NCBI GenBank assembly: GCA_023014485.1
Contig: JAJOZX010002711.1
Span: 58,501-122,500, forward strand
Direction: 5' to 3'
Length of the DNA: 64,000 nt
Source: Bathynomus jamesi
Taxonomy: Eukaryota; Arthropoda; Malacostraca; Isopoda; Cirolanidae
Shown here piece by piece: positions 1 through 10,723 of the stretch. The notes beneath the pieces were generated by a model, which saw only the letters and a program-made list of their open reading frames with translations, did not search any database and had not been told where the DNA came from. The translations under genes and the position numbers were made by a program. How positions within the stretch are numbered: the stretch's first letter is position 1; every line of letters starts with the position of its first letter.

Positions 1-836
1 AAGTTATATTGGGGTGCAGAGAATTTAAGAAGTTAAAAAATTGTTGCGCTTGTACAGCATTATCAAAAACAGCTATCGAGTCATCAACGAAGCGTCGATA
101 GAAAATTGGTTTACAATGGGTGGGAGATTGTCTAAAAAATTACACTTTCTGAATGAGTCATAAAAAAATCAGCTGATAAAGGTCCGACGGGTGATCCCAT
201 CCCAACACCATCAATTTGTTGGTAAACCCTTATTATTGAAAGTAAAATAACATTGCTAAAAACCAATTCTAAAAGTTCCTTAAAATAAGACCATGAAAAA
301 CCATGAAAACTATCATCAGAGCTAAAAACCCTATCTAAAATAATGGCAATAGTTTCTGATACAGGTACATTCGTGAAAAGCGACTTTACATCAAAACTGA
401 CAAAAAACTTTTTTGAATCGAAATTCTCACTAAGAAGATCTTTTTGAAATCATAAGAGTTATTTATAGTATAAGCATTTTTCGCAAAAGGTGACAGGAGA
501 CCAACAACAAATTTTGCCAATTGAAAGGTTGGTAAGTTATACGAAGCTAAAATAGGACGGAGAGGTGTTCCAACTTTATGGATTTTAGGCAAACAGTATA
601 ATTGAGCAAGATCAGAACCAGATACGAACAACTGAGAGTAAGTATCGTTTTTTATTATCTTTAAAGACTTTAATCGTGACAAAAATCTATTAACTTGGTC
701 TTCCAACCTTAAAATGACTTTATTGACGGGTTCAAGAATTTGTTTGAATTTGCTAACATCACTTAGGATTTCATTAGTTTTATTTATGTAATCAGATTTA
801 TTCAAAACAACAACTCCGTTGCCCTTGTCCGGTCTA
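1..836 (-). pseudogene. Penelope-like reverse transcriptase, N-terminal half (PLE-1, minus arm)
   Basis: Minus-strand reading shows the PLE reverse transcriptase start region: a DKGNGVVVLNKSDYI block (just above 780), then CLPKIHKVGTPLRPI (about 550-600), the fingers motif typical of Penelope RTs. The open frame runs 805 to 386; beyond it the same RT continues in another frame down to position 1, including the GMGSPVGPL region near 185-205, so there is at least one frameshift. The copy leaves the window at position 1. Known for the family: RT with a C-terminal GIY-YIG nuclease, retrotransposing in the nucleus. Not functional as seen. Confidence 0.85.
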
Positions 837-1223
837 GTCGCTTTTCACGAATGTACCTGTATCAGAAACTATTGCCATTATTTTAGATAGGGTTTTTAGC
901 TCTGATGATAGTTTTCATGGTTTTTCATGGTCTTATTTTAAGGAACTTTTAGAATTGGTTTTTAAGCAATGTTATTTTACTTTCAATAATAAGGTTTACC
1001 AACAAATTGATGGTGTTGGGATGGGATCACCCGTCGGACCTTTATCAGCTGATTTTTTTATGACTCATTTAGAAAGTGTAATTTTTAGACAATCACCCAC
1101 CCATTGTAAACCAATTTTCTATCGACGCTTCGTTGATGACTCGATAGCTGTTTTGATAATGCTGTACAAGCGCAACAATTTTTTAACTTCTTAAATTCTC
1201 TGCACCCCCAATAAACTTATACA
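1..1223. repeat. Long inverted repeat of PLE-1
   Basis: Positions 1-384 are the reverse complement of about 837-1223 with few differences (for example acaggtacattcgtgaaaag at 361-380 against its complement at 841-860). The roughly 450-bp spacer (385-836) holds the unique 5' part of the RT. This makes a head-to-head dimer in which only one arm has the RT N-terminus, a structure known for Penelope elements. Confidence 0.9.
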
Positions 1224-2056
1224 ATGGAAACTGAGAAAAATGGCTCCCTTCCCTTTTTAGATCTTTTAATTTCGAAAAAAGGTGATTCTATTACTACATC
1301 ATTTTACAGGAAACCCACTTTTACTGGTTTGGGCATGAATTTCTTTAGTTTTACTGATTTTAACTATAAGATGTCGTGTATTAAAACTCTCTTGTTCAGA
1401 GGATATAAGTTGACCTCTAGTTTTACCTTACTAAACGATGAATTTAATAATTTAAGATCATATTTTACCAATAATAGTTTTCCTGTTCAATATGTAGATA
1501 AACTAATAGATCTTTCTTAAATAATGTTTATAGCCCTCAACTTCCCTGTATTTCAGTGCCTAAAGATATAAAATATTTCCTGGTACCTGAAATGGGTCCC
1601 ATGAATAAAGAATTTAAACTTAAATTTACAAAGTTGTTAAGAAAATTTTTTTATCATACTGATTTTCGCATTATATTATTAACAAAATGTCTTTAGGTAG
1701 CTTTTTCTCAGCGAAGGATCGAACTCCTGATTCGTTGCGTAGCGGTGTTGTATATTTATTTACCTGCCCAAGGTGTCTCCTTGGTACTTATATTGGCAGC
1801 ACCGTGCGCTCCCTCAGGGCTAGATTTTATTCGCATATGGGAATAAGTTGCCGAACAGGTAAAATTTTAATAAAAAGAAGCCTCTAGTATTCGGGAACAT
1901 AGTATAAAATTAAAACTGATGTCACTTTAGATAATTTTAAAATTCTCGGTTGTAATTTGTCCTAACTCACTTAGAATTTTGGAATCTCTTTATATTAAAA
2001 CATTGACCCCTTCTCTAAACGTGGATTCCTCAGCTGTCCCTCTAAATTTTTTATAA
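838..2056 (+). pseudogene. Penelope-like RT plus GIY-YIG endonuclease (PLE-1, plus arm, 5'-truncated)
   Basis: The frame opens at 838 in the middle of the RT (SLFTNVP) and has no N-terminal part. It contains GMGSPVGPL (about 1018-1045) and the catalytic RRFVDDSIAV (about 1120-1150, the FVDD box). A 1-bp loss in a T run near 1150 breaks the frame before the thumb region (1224-1520, SLPFLDLLI and FYRKPTFTG). The GIY-YIG domain follows: VYLFTCPRC and YIGSTVRSL (about 1747-1810), with further frame changes near 1520-1687 and 1880. The last conserved residues and a TAA lie at 2054-2056. Clear PLE, clearly dead. Confidence 0.85.
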
Positions 2057-2476
2057 TCCCCCCTCCCCAACTCCCCTCCCCAACTCCCCTCCCCCTCCCC
2101 CCTCCCCAATTTTTTATAATCCCCCCTCCCAACTTATAACTCTCCAAACCGCCCAACCCATAGCTTGTTTCCTGTTTTGTTTTGTTTTAAATTACTCGTG
2201 CCTCGGAACCAGCATTGAAAGGTTCGTAGTGTTAATTATTCCATTGTATTAGTGTTAATTATTCCAGTGTACTAATTTCAAATTTACTATATGTAATTTA
2301 AAAATAGCTTTTTAAATTTCTTGTAATTTTATATGTAAATTTTTATAACTTTGAATTTAACCCTCTTCTTTTAGTCTTTTTAAAATTTGCTTTTAATGAA
2401 TAGGTTTTATAGAAAATTTTGTTTGTCTTGTTCACAATTATTTATTGATTCTAATTTCATATTGTTATTATCTAGC
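2057..2476. other. PLE-1 3' flank with C-rich minisatellite
   Basis: No gene. Positions 2059-2135 are a pyrimidine-rich array of ccctccccaactcc-like units. The remainder is AT-rich and looks like PLE 3' untranslated sequence running up to the hammerhead-like core at 2477. Confidence 0.6.
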
Positions 2477-2502
2477 CTGATGATGAGCGTATTGCTCGAA
2501 AC
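2477..2502 (+). ncRNA. Hammerhead-ribozyme-like core in PLE tail
   Basis: The sequence shows CTGATGA, one T, a GAGC/GCTC stem with a GTATT loop, then GAAAC. CUGANGA plus stem II plus GAAA is the conserved core of hammerhead ribozymes, which are known to occur in PLEs. The extra T between CUGANGA and stem II is not canonical, and I could not identify a convincing stem III and cleavage site, so activity is unproven. Confidence 0.45.
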
Positions 2503-2567
2503 GTTGCGCATTAAAGAAGACTTTTCGTGGCATTTACATTCCTCCTTGTCATTGGATTTCTCCTAAA

Positions 2568-2632
2568 TATTATATATATATATACACACACATATATATA
2601 TATTCATATATATCTATATATACATATATATG
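2568..2632. repeat. (TA)n-rich microsatellite
   Basis: Imperfect TA/CA dinucleotide tract separating PLE-1 from the 3' end of the PLE-2 minus arm. Confidence 0.9.
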
Positions 2633-2860
2633 CAATAAACGGAGAAGTAAAAATAAAAATTAAAAATTAAAGGCTTATCAGAGAGGCATACAGATTTGTA
2701 AGGAAAAATAACGATTTTTAGCACAAGATCAAATGAATTATAAAAATACAAATTTATACTGGAAATCTGCCTGGGTTTTAACACTCTGCCTTTTATGGTT
2801 AAGTTTCGATGTATATAAAAATAAAATGAAAATTAAAAGTTAATAAAGTAGCATACAAGT

Positions 2861-4262
2861 TTACCAAAGATTTAGAGTTCTACCCTTCTTATCTAAATCT
2901 GTTTTGAAGGAATTCAAAACAACAGGATCGAGTTGAAAAAGTCCTTTGCTTATGTTGAAGTTATTTGAAAGTTGGATAATGGCAGACTCAAGAATATTTC
3001 TATTAAAAATGTTGCTAGAGTGGAATAAAACTGAAGCACTATTCCAATCAATACAGTGAGATAACTCTGACAAATAGACAAAAAGGGCACTGGACAACTG
3101 TCCTGTTCTAACGGAATATTGATGCTGTTTTATACGTGTGTGCAAATCCTTTCCCGTCTGACCTATGTAAAAGGAATCACATTGTTTACAACCAATTTTA
3201 TAGATAATGCCTGAATTATTGGTAGGGCTATTTTTTACTATGATATATTTCACAATATTGTTATATGAAAATACTACATTAATATCCAAAAGTTTAAGTA
3301 CATTAGCAATGCCTAAAAAGCCCGGGGAAAATGGAAGTACTAAAATATTTTTTTACAAAGTACGAGTGTTATTATTGACACGATAGAAAGTTCGTTTTGC
3401 CTTGTTGAGACAAGATTCCATAAACGCAGATGGATAACACAGATCACTTCCAATACCGTTGATTTTTTCCAATTCGGCATCGATGTACAGTATTCCGGAC
3501 TGGCGATCCTAAGGGCGCGGAGAAACATTAATGAAAAAATGGCCTTCTTAGTGTGGGTGTCATGTCCCGAGTAAAAGTGTACGTAGGACAAATTGTTTGT
3601 TGTTTTCCGATAGATACTAAACTTAAAACCTGGGCTTTCCCTATGTACACGCACATCCAAAAATGGGATTGAATTGTCTTGTTCCACTTCTAAAGTAAAC
3701 TTAATGGAGGGGACTTGATCATTTAACTGAAGGAGGAAGTTATCCAGGTCACGATTCATGGGCCAGATACACAAAATATCGTCGACGTACCGCAACCAAG
3801 GGATGCCAACCCCCAGGATTCTCGGAATGTAAGTAATTTCGAAAAACTCCATATAAATATTGGAGAGGAGGGGCGATAAGGGGTTCCCATGGCCATCCTA
3901 AAAACTTGTTGATAATACTCGTTATTGAAAGTGAATTTACAGTCTTTGATGCAAAGCTTAATAAGTTCCAAAACAATGTGTGAAGGTAGTGGCAGGTCAT
4001 ACTTATGTAGTTCTTGGGAGAGAAAGTCAAGCATATCGTCAATCGGCACTTTTGTAAACAATGAACAAACGTCAAAACTGATCAATCTATCGTTAGTTTC
4101 AGTACGTGCATTATTCAATTTTTCCGTAAGATCCATGGAATTTTTTACATGTGAATCAGAGATAGTTCCGAGAATGGGGGACAAGACTTTGACAAGTCAT
4201 TTGGAGAGTTTATAAGTAATAGAGCCCACCGAGCTAATAATAGGGCGCATAGGGTTGCCAGG
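2861..4262 (-). pseudogene. Penelope-like RT plus GIY-YIG (PLE-2, minus arm, 5'-truncated)
   Basis: The minus-strand frame begins at GNPMRP-type RT sequence near 4,262 and lacks the N-terminus. It has FDVCSLFTKVP (about 4,050), then GMAMG-like sequence (about 3,890, here RMAMGTPYRP because of a frameshift) and the catalytic LRYVDDILC (about 3,780-3,800). The thumb carries IPFLDVRVH and IYRKTTNNL. The GIY-YIG domain at 3,289-2,861 has IYKIGCKQC and FYIGQTGKDLHTRIKQH. Frameshifts near 3,870 and 3,500 and between RT and nuclease break it. Same family as the plus arm at 4,263-5,966. Confidence 0.85.
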
Positions 4263-5966
4263 TTTCCTAAACGTTTTCGTAATAGCCTCTCACAATTAAA
4301 AAAAGATGGGGAGCTCCATATTACTAAAGCAGACAAGGCTAACACCATAGTTATTATGGACAAAGTGGACTACATCGGAAAGATGAACGAGCTTCTCCAG
4401 AACCCCGCCACATACAGCAAACTTAGGAAGAACCCGCAGGATGACGTCATCAAATCATTTAATAGTGGCTTGAAACGCATTCTCAAAGATCATAAGGACT
4501 TAATTCCGCTTTTCATGTCCACTTCACCTTCTCTGCCTACCTTTACGGTCTTATTAAAACCCACAAACCTGGCAACCCTATGCGCCCTATTATTAGCTCG
4601 GTGGGCTCTATTACTTATAAATTCTCCAAATGGCTTGTCAAAGTCTTGTCCCCCATTCTCGGAACTATCTCTGATTCACATGTAAAAAATTCCATGGATC
4701 TTACGGAAAAATTGAATAATGCACGTACTGAAACTAACGATAGATTGATCAGTTTTGACGTTTGTTCATTGTTTACAAAAGTGCCGATTGACGATATGCT
4801 TGACTTTCTCTCCCAAGAACTACATAAGTATGACCTGCCACTACCTTCACACATTGTTTTGGAACTTATTAAGCTTTGCATCAAAGATTGTAAATTCACT
4901 TTCAATAACGAGTATTATCAACAAGTTTTTGGGATGGCCATGGGCAACCCCTTGTCGCCCCTCCTCTCCAATATTTATATGGAGTTTTTCGAGATTACTT
5001 ACATTCTGAGAATCCTGGGGGTTGGCATCCCTTGGTTGCGGTACGTCGACGATATTTTGTGTATCTGGCCCATGAATCGTGACCTGGATAACTTCCTCCT
5101 TCAGTTAAATGATCAAGTCCCCTCCATTAAGTTTACTTTAGAAGTGGAACAAGAAAACTCAATCCCGCTTTTGGATGTGCGTGTACATAGGGAAAGCCCA
5201 GGTTTTAAGTTTAGTATCTATCGGAAAAAAACAAACAATTTGTCCTACGTACACTTTTACTCGGGACATGACACTCCCACTTAGAAGGCCATTTTTTCTT
5301 CAATGTTTCTCCGCGCCCTTAGGATCGCCAGTCCGGAATACATCGATGCCGAATTGGAAAAAAATCAACGGTATTGGAAGTGATCTGTGTTATCCATCTG
5401 CGTTTATGGAATCTTGTCTCAACAAGGCAAAACGAACTTTCTATCGTGTCAATAATAACACTCGTACTTTGTCAAAAATTATTTTAGTACTTCCATTTTT
5501 ACCGGGCTTTTTAGGCATTGCTAATGTACTTAAACTTTTGGATATTAATGTAGTATTTTCATATAACAATATTGTGAAAAATATCATAGTAAAAAATAGC
5601 CCCACCAATAATTCAGGCATTATCTATAAAATTGGTTGTAAACAATGTGATTCCTTTTACATAGGTCAGACGGGAAAGGATTTGCACACACGTATAAAAC
5701 AGCATCAATATTCCGTTAGAACAGGACAGTCGTCCAGTGCCCTTTTTGTCCATTTATCAGAGTTATCCCACTGTATTGATTGGAATAATGCTTCAGTTTT
5801 ATTTGACTCTAGCAACATTGTTAATAGAAATATTCTTCAGTCTGCCATTATCCAACTTACAAATAACTTCAACATAAGCAAAGGTCTTTTTCAACTCGAT
5901 CCTGTTGTTTTGAATTCCTTCAAAACAGATTTAGATAAGAAGGGTAGAACGCTAAATCTTTGGTAA
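4263..5966 (+). pseudogene. Penelope-like RT plus GIY-YIG (PLE-2, plus arm, nearly full length)
   Basis: Best PLE copy in the window. The N-terminus has ITKADKANTIVIMDKVDYI (about 4,310-4,375), followed by a frameshift near 4,540 and the fingers motif IKTHKPGNPMRPI. The palm has FDVCSLFTKVP, FGMAMGNPLSPLLSNIYM (about 4,930-4,985) and catalytic LRYVDDILC (about 5,035-5,060). A TAG at 5,282-5,284 replaces a Lys codon of the minus arm, and another frame change lies near 5,360. The nuclease has IYKIGCKQC, FYIGQTGKDL and a histidine-rich KQHQYS segment (about 5,620-5,720). It ends LDKKGRTLNLW with TAA at 5,966. Non-functional but easily recognised. Confidence 0.88.
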
Positions 5967-6233
5967 ACTTGTATGCTACTCTATTAACTTTTAATTTTCA
6001 TTTTATTTTTACATACATCGAACCTAACCAAAAAGGTAGTGTTAAAACCCTGGCAGATTTCCAGTATAAATTTGTATTTTTTTTTTATATTTTTTTTTAA
6101 TTTTTTTTTATAACATTGGTTGGAAATAATTCATTTGATCTTGTGCTAGAAATCGATATTTTTTCCTTACAAATTTGTCTGCCTCTCCGATAATCCTTTA
6201 ATTTTTAATTTTTATTTTAATTCTCCGTTTATT

Positions 6234-6273
6234 GCATATATATATATATATATTATATGCATATATATATATA

Positions 6274-6317
<44 letters not shown>

Positions 6318-6355
6318 TATATAATATATGCATATATATATATATATATATATAG
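6234..6355. repeat. (TA)n microsatellite
   Basis: About 120 bp of TA repeats with interspersed TGCATA units, directly after the PLE-2 plus arm. Further short (TA)n tracts lie at about 6,561-6,581, 6,707-6,740 and 6,870-6,912. Confidence 0.95.
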
Positions 6356-6601
6356 GCTGTGACATATATATCACTAAGGCATTATTTTGTAATTTTTTTT
6401 TCCAATTTATATTTATATTTATTTTTATGTCTTTATTCTTTTGTGACCTGTTTCATAAACAAGCCATTTGAATTTATATTGAATTTCGGCCAAAGTGCTA
6501 AAAGTGTCATTTTCCCATACAAATGTGTTTGCTCCTCCCACAATTTTTTCTATACTTACTATATATATATATATATATATGTTTATTTTTGTAACCTATA
6601 T

Positions 6602-6702
6602 ATTGCCTTGAACTGTCCTTTCACTCCAGTGTTCCTAAGGATGTCATTAGACGAAAGCGCTTGAGCACCACTTTGTGTTTCTTTTCCCTTCGTGGTTTTA
6701 TT

Positions 6703-6712
<10 letters not shown>
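6602..6712 (+). repeat. PLE-type tail repeat, copy 1, with hammerhead-like core (6635-6656)
   Basis: Member of a repeat family also found at about 6,772-6,868, 38,747-38,826 (minus), 38,872-38,960 and 39,027-39,105 (minus). The shared core is CT(A/G)AGGA, T, GTC-ATTA-GAC, GAAA, followed by GCGCTTGAGCACCA. It ends in ATTCATCATATATA. This copy has CTAAGGA instead of CTGAGGA, which would break the hammerhead consensus. Confidence 0.7.
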
Positions 6713-6744
<32 letters not shown>

Positions 6745-6797
6745 TTTTTTTCTGTAATCTATATATAGGCTGTAACTCTTTATGTACTTCAGTGTTC

Positions 6798-6819
6798 CTG
6801 AGGATGTCATTAGACGAAA
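6798..6819 (+). ncRNA. Hammerhead-like core, copy 2
   Basis: CTGAGGA, T, GTC-ATTA-GAC, GAAA. Same layout as at 2,477 but with a different stem sequence. Stem III and the cleavage site are not evident. It lies inside a PLE-type tail repeat bounded by (TA)n. Confidence 0.4.
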
Positions 6820-6868
6820 GCGCTTGAGCACCATTCTGTGTTTCCTTTCCTTCGTGGTTTTATTCATC

Positions 6869-6900
<32 letters not shown>

Positions 6901-6912
6901 TATATATATATT

Positions 6913-7323
6913 CACCCCCAACAAAATAAGAATGAATAAGAAAATGTTTAAAACAACATTTATTTACTAAAACCACAATAAAGAAATGTCTCAAATATTT
7001 ATTTATTAAAACGATACTCAATAAAAAGTATTTGCGAAAATTATGCCTATTATCGTGATTACTTTTTTCAAAGGTATTTAAGTCTAAGCCTATCTCTCTT
7101 GATCTTTTAACGAACCTTTGTTTACAAAAAAGTTGATTTTGGTACTTACTATTATCGGGACTACCAAACTGTTTATTATGTATTTTTGCTCCCGTCATTT
7201 TCGTTTAAACTAACGAAAATATCGCAACTTAACCTAACCAATCATCGAGGGCGTACAGTTGACCTAACCGGGCATTCAGTTGACCTAACCGGGCATTTTC
7301 CGTTTTATTTTGTCTAAAACATT
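6913..7323. other. Intergenic; contains a block shared with the foldback element at 18.7 kb
   Basis: No supported gene. Positions about 7,200-7,310 (gaaaatatcgcaacttaacc and two gacctaaccgggca units) closely match the centre of the MULE foldback at about 19,150-19,220, so this is probably MULE 3' flank. A minus-strand ORF at 7,198-6,860 starts MTGAKIHNKQF and has a donor-like ataGTAAGTA, but it runs into (TA)n and I do not call it. Confidence 0.5.
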
Positions 7324-7560
7324 CTAATATGAAATATTATGAGCTATCCCTCTTATATATTCGACAATACAATGCTCTGAATCGTAGCTTTCGACGAGTC
7401 TTCGAATTCGTTCAGCACAATTGCGATATTTTCTTTTTTTCTTTTGAGGTTCGTGGCCAACTATGCACTGTTCAATTCTGACTTCACTTAAAGTTTGTTC
7501 TTTCTTAAGGCACTCCAGAAATTTCCAAATATTTGGATGATGGGCAGCAATCTGTTCTTC
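7324..7560 (-). pseudogene. MULE (Mutator-like) transposase, C-terminal fragment
   Basis: Minus-strand reading is open for about 78 residues to a TAG at 7,324. It contains HHPNIWKFLECLKKEQ, then QKKKRKYRNCAERIRRLV and ending EYIRGIAHNISY. This is the C-terminal signature of arthropod MULE transposases that carry FLYWCH fingers; I identified it from memory of the family. No catalytic core is present. The upstream side abuts a minisatellite and a mariner fragment. Confidence 0.65.
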
Positions 7561-7665
7561 TGGGCGATGAATTGTGGACGGTGAATTGTCGGCGATGAAT
7601 TATCCTGAGCGATGATTTGTGGGTGATGAATTGTGGACGGTGAATTGTGGGCGATGATTTTTCCG
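7558..7665. repeat. Degenerate GATGAATTGTGGACGGT minisatellite
   Basis: Six or more imperfect 16-18 bp units of the form gggcgatgaattgtggacgg. It sits between the MULE fragment and the mariner fragment. Confidence 0.8.
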
Positions 7666-7865
7666 GATACCGTAAACTTTGGACTTCAGGGCTTCCCAAA
7701 CACCATAATCTAGTGGTGAAAGATCGTAACTACTAGCCGGCCACATATTGGGTTCGATAAAATCCAGTGTTTCGTTCTCAAGGAATGTGACAGTTTGGCG
7801 TGCTCTGAGAGCAGGTGCTCCATCTTGTTGGAAAGTATATTATCTTTCACTCTATCTAACTGATA
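7666..7865 (-). pseudogene. Mariner-family transposase fragment
   Basis: Minus-strand translation reads FQQDGAPALRARQTVTFLEN, then FIEPNMWPASSYDLSPLDYG and VWEALKSKVY. The QDGAPAH-like box with the following D and the DLSPLDYG block are the catalytic part of Tc1/mariner DDD/E transposases. It is truncated on both sides. A close copy lies at 38,205-38,420 on the plus strand, and both share the same abutting sequence (agcacataaaatgaatatca). Confidence 0.7.
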
Positions 7866-7934
7866 TTCATTTTATGTGCTAGTATGTGCTAGTATACCTT
7901 ATGAACCTTATGTTGTTTCGTGCGTTGGTCTCTC

Positions 7935-10480
7935 TTCACACGGAGGTCAAGCTGGTGGCCACGCCTCTAGGTCTGGCTTGGTAGAGGAGCGAGTTGCTTT
8001 CTTACGCTCTCCACCGTACATAGCCAGGCACGCCCAACTTATCTGGTACTGTCCTGAGCCAGGCATCCAGTCTTCTCTTGAAGACTTCAACTTTGACCCC
8101 CGTTACGTTTCTGAGGTCCTTTGGAAGCTGATTGAAAAGTCTTCCCCCCCTGACAACCAAGCTATTTTCCTTCAGAGTTGAGGAGGTCCCTTGTTGGGCC
8201 TTTAATTTGGGAACACTACACATTTTGCTTTTCCTATTTTCCAGTGTTGTTTGAATGGTAATTGGGTTTAGTTTAGGTTTGGTACCAGTTTTTCGATCAT
8301 TTTCCACATGTAGATTATGGTGTACCTCTCTCTTCTTTCCAGGGAGTACAGATTTAGTTTACGTAGTCTTTCAAGTAGTTGAGTTCTTTGCAGCCATCAA
8401 TCTTGGCTGTAAAATGCCTTTGCGTTTCTTCTAGTTTATTAGTTTCTTCCTTTTTATATGGGGACGTCAAAACTGAGCAGTATTCAAGTTTTGGTATAAT
8501 CAGTGTTTTTAGCAGGGGAATCATTACTGTCCTGTCCCTTCTATTGAACGTCTTAGTACCTGTCCGGCGACTCTTTTTGCTTTATTTATCGCTATCTGAT
8601 TTTGTGTTTCGAATTTCGCATCATCTGTCATTATTATCCCGAGATCGATCGCTTTCGTGCTTCCCTGAATTTCCTGTCTATCTGGAGCATAATATGCAGT
8701 CTGTTTAAGTTCTTCTTTTCTACCATATCTCAGGAGCTGAAATTTCTCGGGGTTGAATGACATGTTGTCTTCTGACCATTTGTATATTTTGTTCGTGTCC
8801 CTCTGCAAGGCCTCCACGTCATGTACATCGCTGATTTTTCTGCTGATCTTTGTATCGTCTGCAAAGGATGTTACTATACTGTTCCTGTTTACTCTGCTGT
8901 CTATGTCTGTTTGCATGATAATGAACAGGAGTGGGGCCAGTACTGTCCCTTGTGGTACTGAGCTGCGTACTTTCGATTCTGATGATGATATACCTTGGAT
9001 TTTGACGACCTGCAGACGTTCTCTGAGGAAGTTGTAGATCCATTTTCCCACTTTTGCCTGTTATTCCCATATATTTAATTTTATGTGCTATTATACCATG
9101 GTCACATTTGTCGAAAGCTTCAGCAAAATCTGTGTATATAACATCGTAGTTGTCATTGCCTTCCAGTGCATCTAGGATATTGTTGTAGTGTTCTATTAGT
9201 TGCGATAGGCATGATCTACCTGATCCGAATCCATGCTGATTTTCGTTAAATCTTTCCCGTGTCTCCAGGAAGTTATAAGTTTTCTCTCTAATTATTCTTT
9301 CAAATACTTTGGTGAGGTGGGACGTCAATGACACTGGTCTATAGTTCTTTGCTTAAGATCCGTCCCCTCCTTTATATATAGGGACAATGTTTGCTCTTTT
9401 CAAGAAGCTCGCTATTTCCCCAGTGTCTAGGCATCTTCTCCATATCCAGTATAAAGGTGTAGCTATTTCATTTTTACAGTTTTTAGTCAATAATGCGTTT
9501 CAATTGTCCGGACCTGCAGCTGAATGTGGCTTCATTTGTCCTATAGCTCTCGCTAAATCTTCTGGTGTAAAATCAAAGTCTGTTATATACTCTCCTTGCA
9601 ATTCCTCTTCAAAGAATGCATTTATGTAAGGTATCGCTTTGTCATTTTTTGGGGTACTGAAAACTGATTCATAGTGAGCTCTCAATGTATCAGATATTTC
9701 TTTTGGATCGTCGGTTAGTTCATTATTTCTCGTCCTTAAGGGCCCAATAGCGGCGCGCGTTTTTTTTTCCTTTTTGCATAGCTATAAAAGTATTTTGGAT
9801 TTTCCTTTATTGCTTCTACCGCCTTTTCCTCTTCCCTCTCCGTATGGTCCTTAATCAGGGCTTGTATTTCCCTATCGATACCCTCCAGTTTTTCTTTTAT
9901 TGTTTTCCTGTCATTATCTCCGCAGTTGCCTAACTTCGCCTCCACTCTCTTTCTTTTGCGGAAAAGTCTTCTCTTTTGCCTCTCTAGCCAGCTCCTCTTT
10001 CCTTTTGGCTGTGATTTCGGAACATATTGTTCTAAAATTCTCAGCGTTTTTTCTCCCAAGGTTGTTAGCATTTCTTCAGTTGTTTTTGTTCTCGAAAATT
10101 GTTCTCCATTCTATTTGGGCCATGTGCGATCTGATTGCTTCCCAATTTATAGTCTTGGAGTTTAAGTTAAAGGCCCCAAATTTACTTCTTTCCTCGATAT
10201 GTGTATTGTCTTTTAATGCTGTCGTCATATTTGTTGATATCTCGATTAAGTTGTGGTCTGAGATAATGGTTGGGGTTATTTTTATATCAGCAATCAAGTT
10301 CGTGTTATTCGTGAATACCAGATCCAGGCAGTTATTTTTTCTGGTATTTTCTGTTATCTCCTGTGTCAGCATAAACTCATTTGTGAGAGCCATCAACATT
10401 TTTGCTTGCTCTTGGTCTTCTCTTGTGCCCCCCTTGTCCTGGTGAATATATATATTCCTATCCACCTTTTTGTATTTCAT
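7935..10480 (-). pseudogene. APE-type non-LTR retrotransposon (endonuclease end plus RT)
   Basis: Reading the minus strand from 10,480: an endonuclease tail with CLDLVFTNN and ISDHNLIEI (about 10,330-10,240); a basic linker KRSWLERQKRRLFRKRKR (about 9,960) and KYFYSYAKRKK; then RT with FTPEDLARAIGQMKPHSAAG (about 9,560), QHGFGSGRSCLSQL, YTDFAEAFDKCDH (about 9,120), SVPQGTVLAPLLF and catalytic FADDTKI (about 8,850). The 3' part has RGGRLFNQLPKDLRN (about 8,130). The SDHN box marks an apurinic-type endonuclease. Frames change at about 10,075, 9,700, 9,340, 9,050 and 8,500, so it is dead. CR1/Jockey-like, clade uncertain. Fragments of the same family occur at 36.8-37.3 kb and 38.15 kb. Confidence 0.8.
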
Positions 10481-10723
10481 AAATGGGAAGTTATATATGA
10501 GTGAAAAAGAAAATGAAAAGGCTTATTGGCAGACCATAGTCCATATGACAAATATTATTAATACAATGACAGTTCATATACTAAGGATAGAAATATGTAC
10601 AATTGATTAGAAATAATACTGTAATGGCGAAGTTAAGTGTAGCTACAGACAGACGTTTTTGTACCAAGAAGTCCATAGCTTAGAGGATAAATGGCAGGAC
10701 TCATGGATAGCTTGGATGATCGG
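10481..10723. other. Intergenic
   Basis: Between the LINE and the next transposon; I see no gene, repeat or motif here. Confidence 0.5.

Larger units (their letters stand above)
2633..6240. mobile_element. PLE-2: Penelope-like head-to-head inverted dimer
   Basis: Two copies of one PLE lie in opposite orientation, each ending in AT-rich 3' UTR next to a (TA)n tract. The arms are about 2,640-4,262 (minus) and 4,570-6,240 (plus), with a 307-bp centre holding the RT N-terminus of the plus copy only. The arm junctions can be read exactly: 4,205-4,261 is the reverse complement of 4,570-4,626. The arms are highly similar, so the dimer is young or has been homogenised. Confidence 0.88.

Noticed and set aside
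6860..7198. Minus-strand ORF starting MTGAKIHNKQF with donor-like site
   Set aside because: Runs into a (TA)n tract and has no second copy or recognised motif, so I could not support a gene.
7220..7310. TTAGG-type telomere repeat
   Set aside because: cctaacc occurs only in a few spaced units within a transposon-derived block, not as a tandem array.
8379..10445. Plus-strand ORFs (for example 9,900-10,445, hydrophobic)
   Set aside because: Antisense shadows of the minus-strand LINE, which has clear endonuclease and RT motifs.
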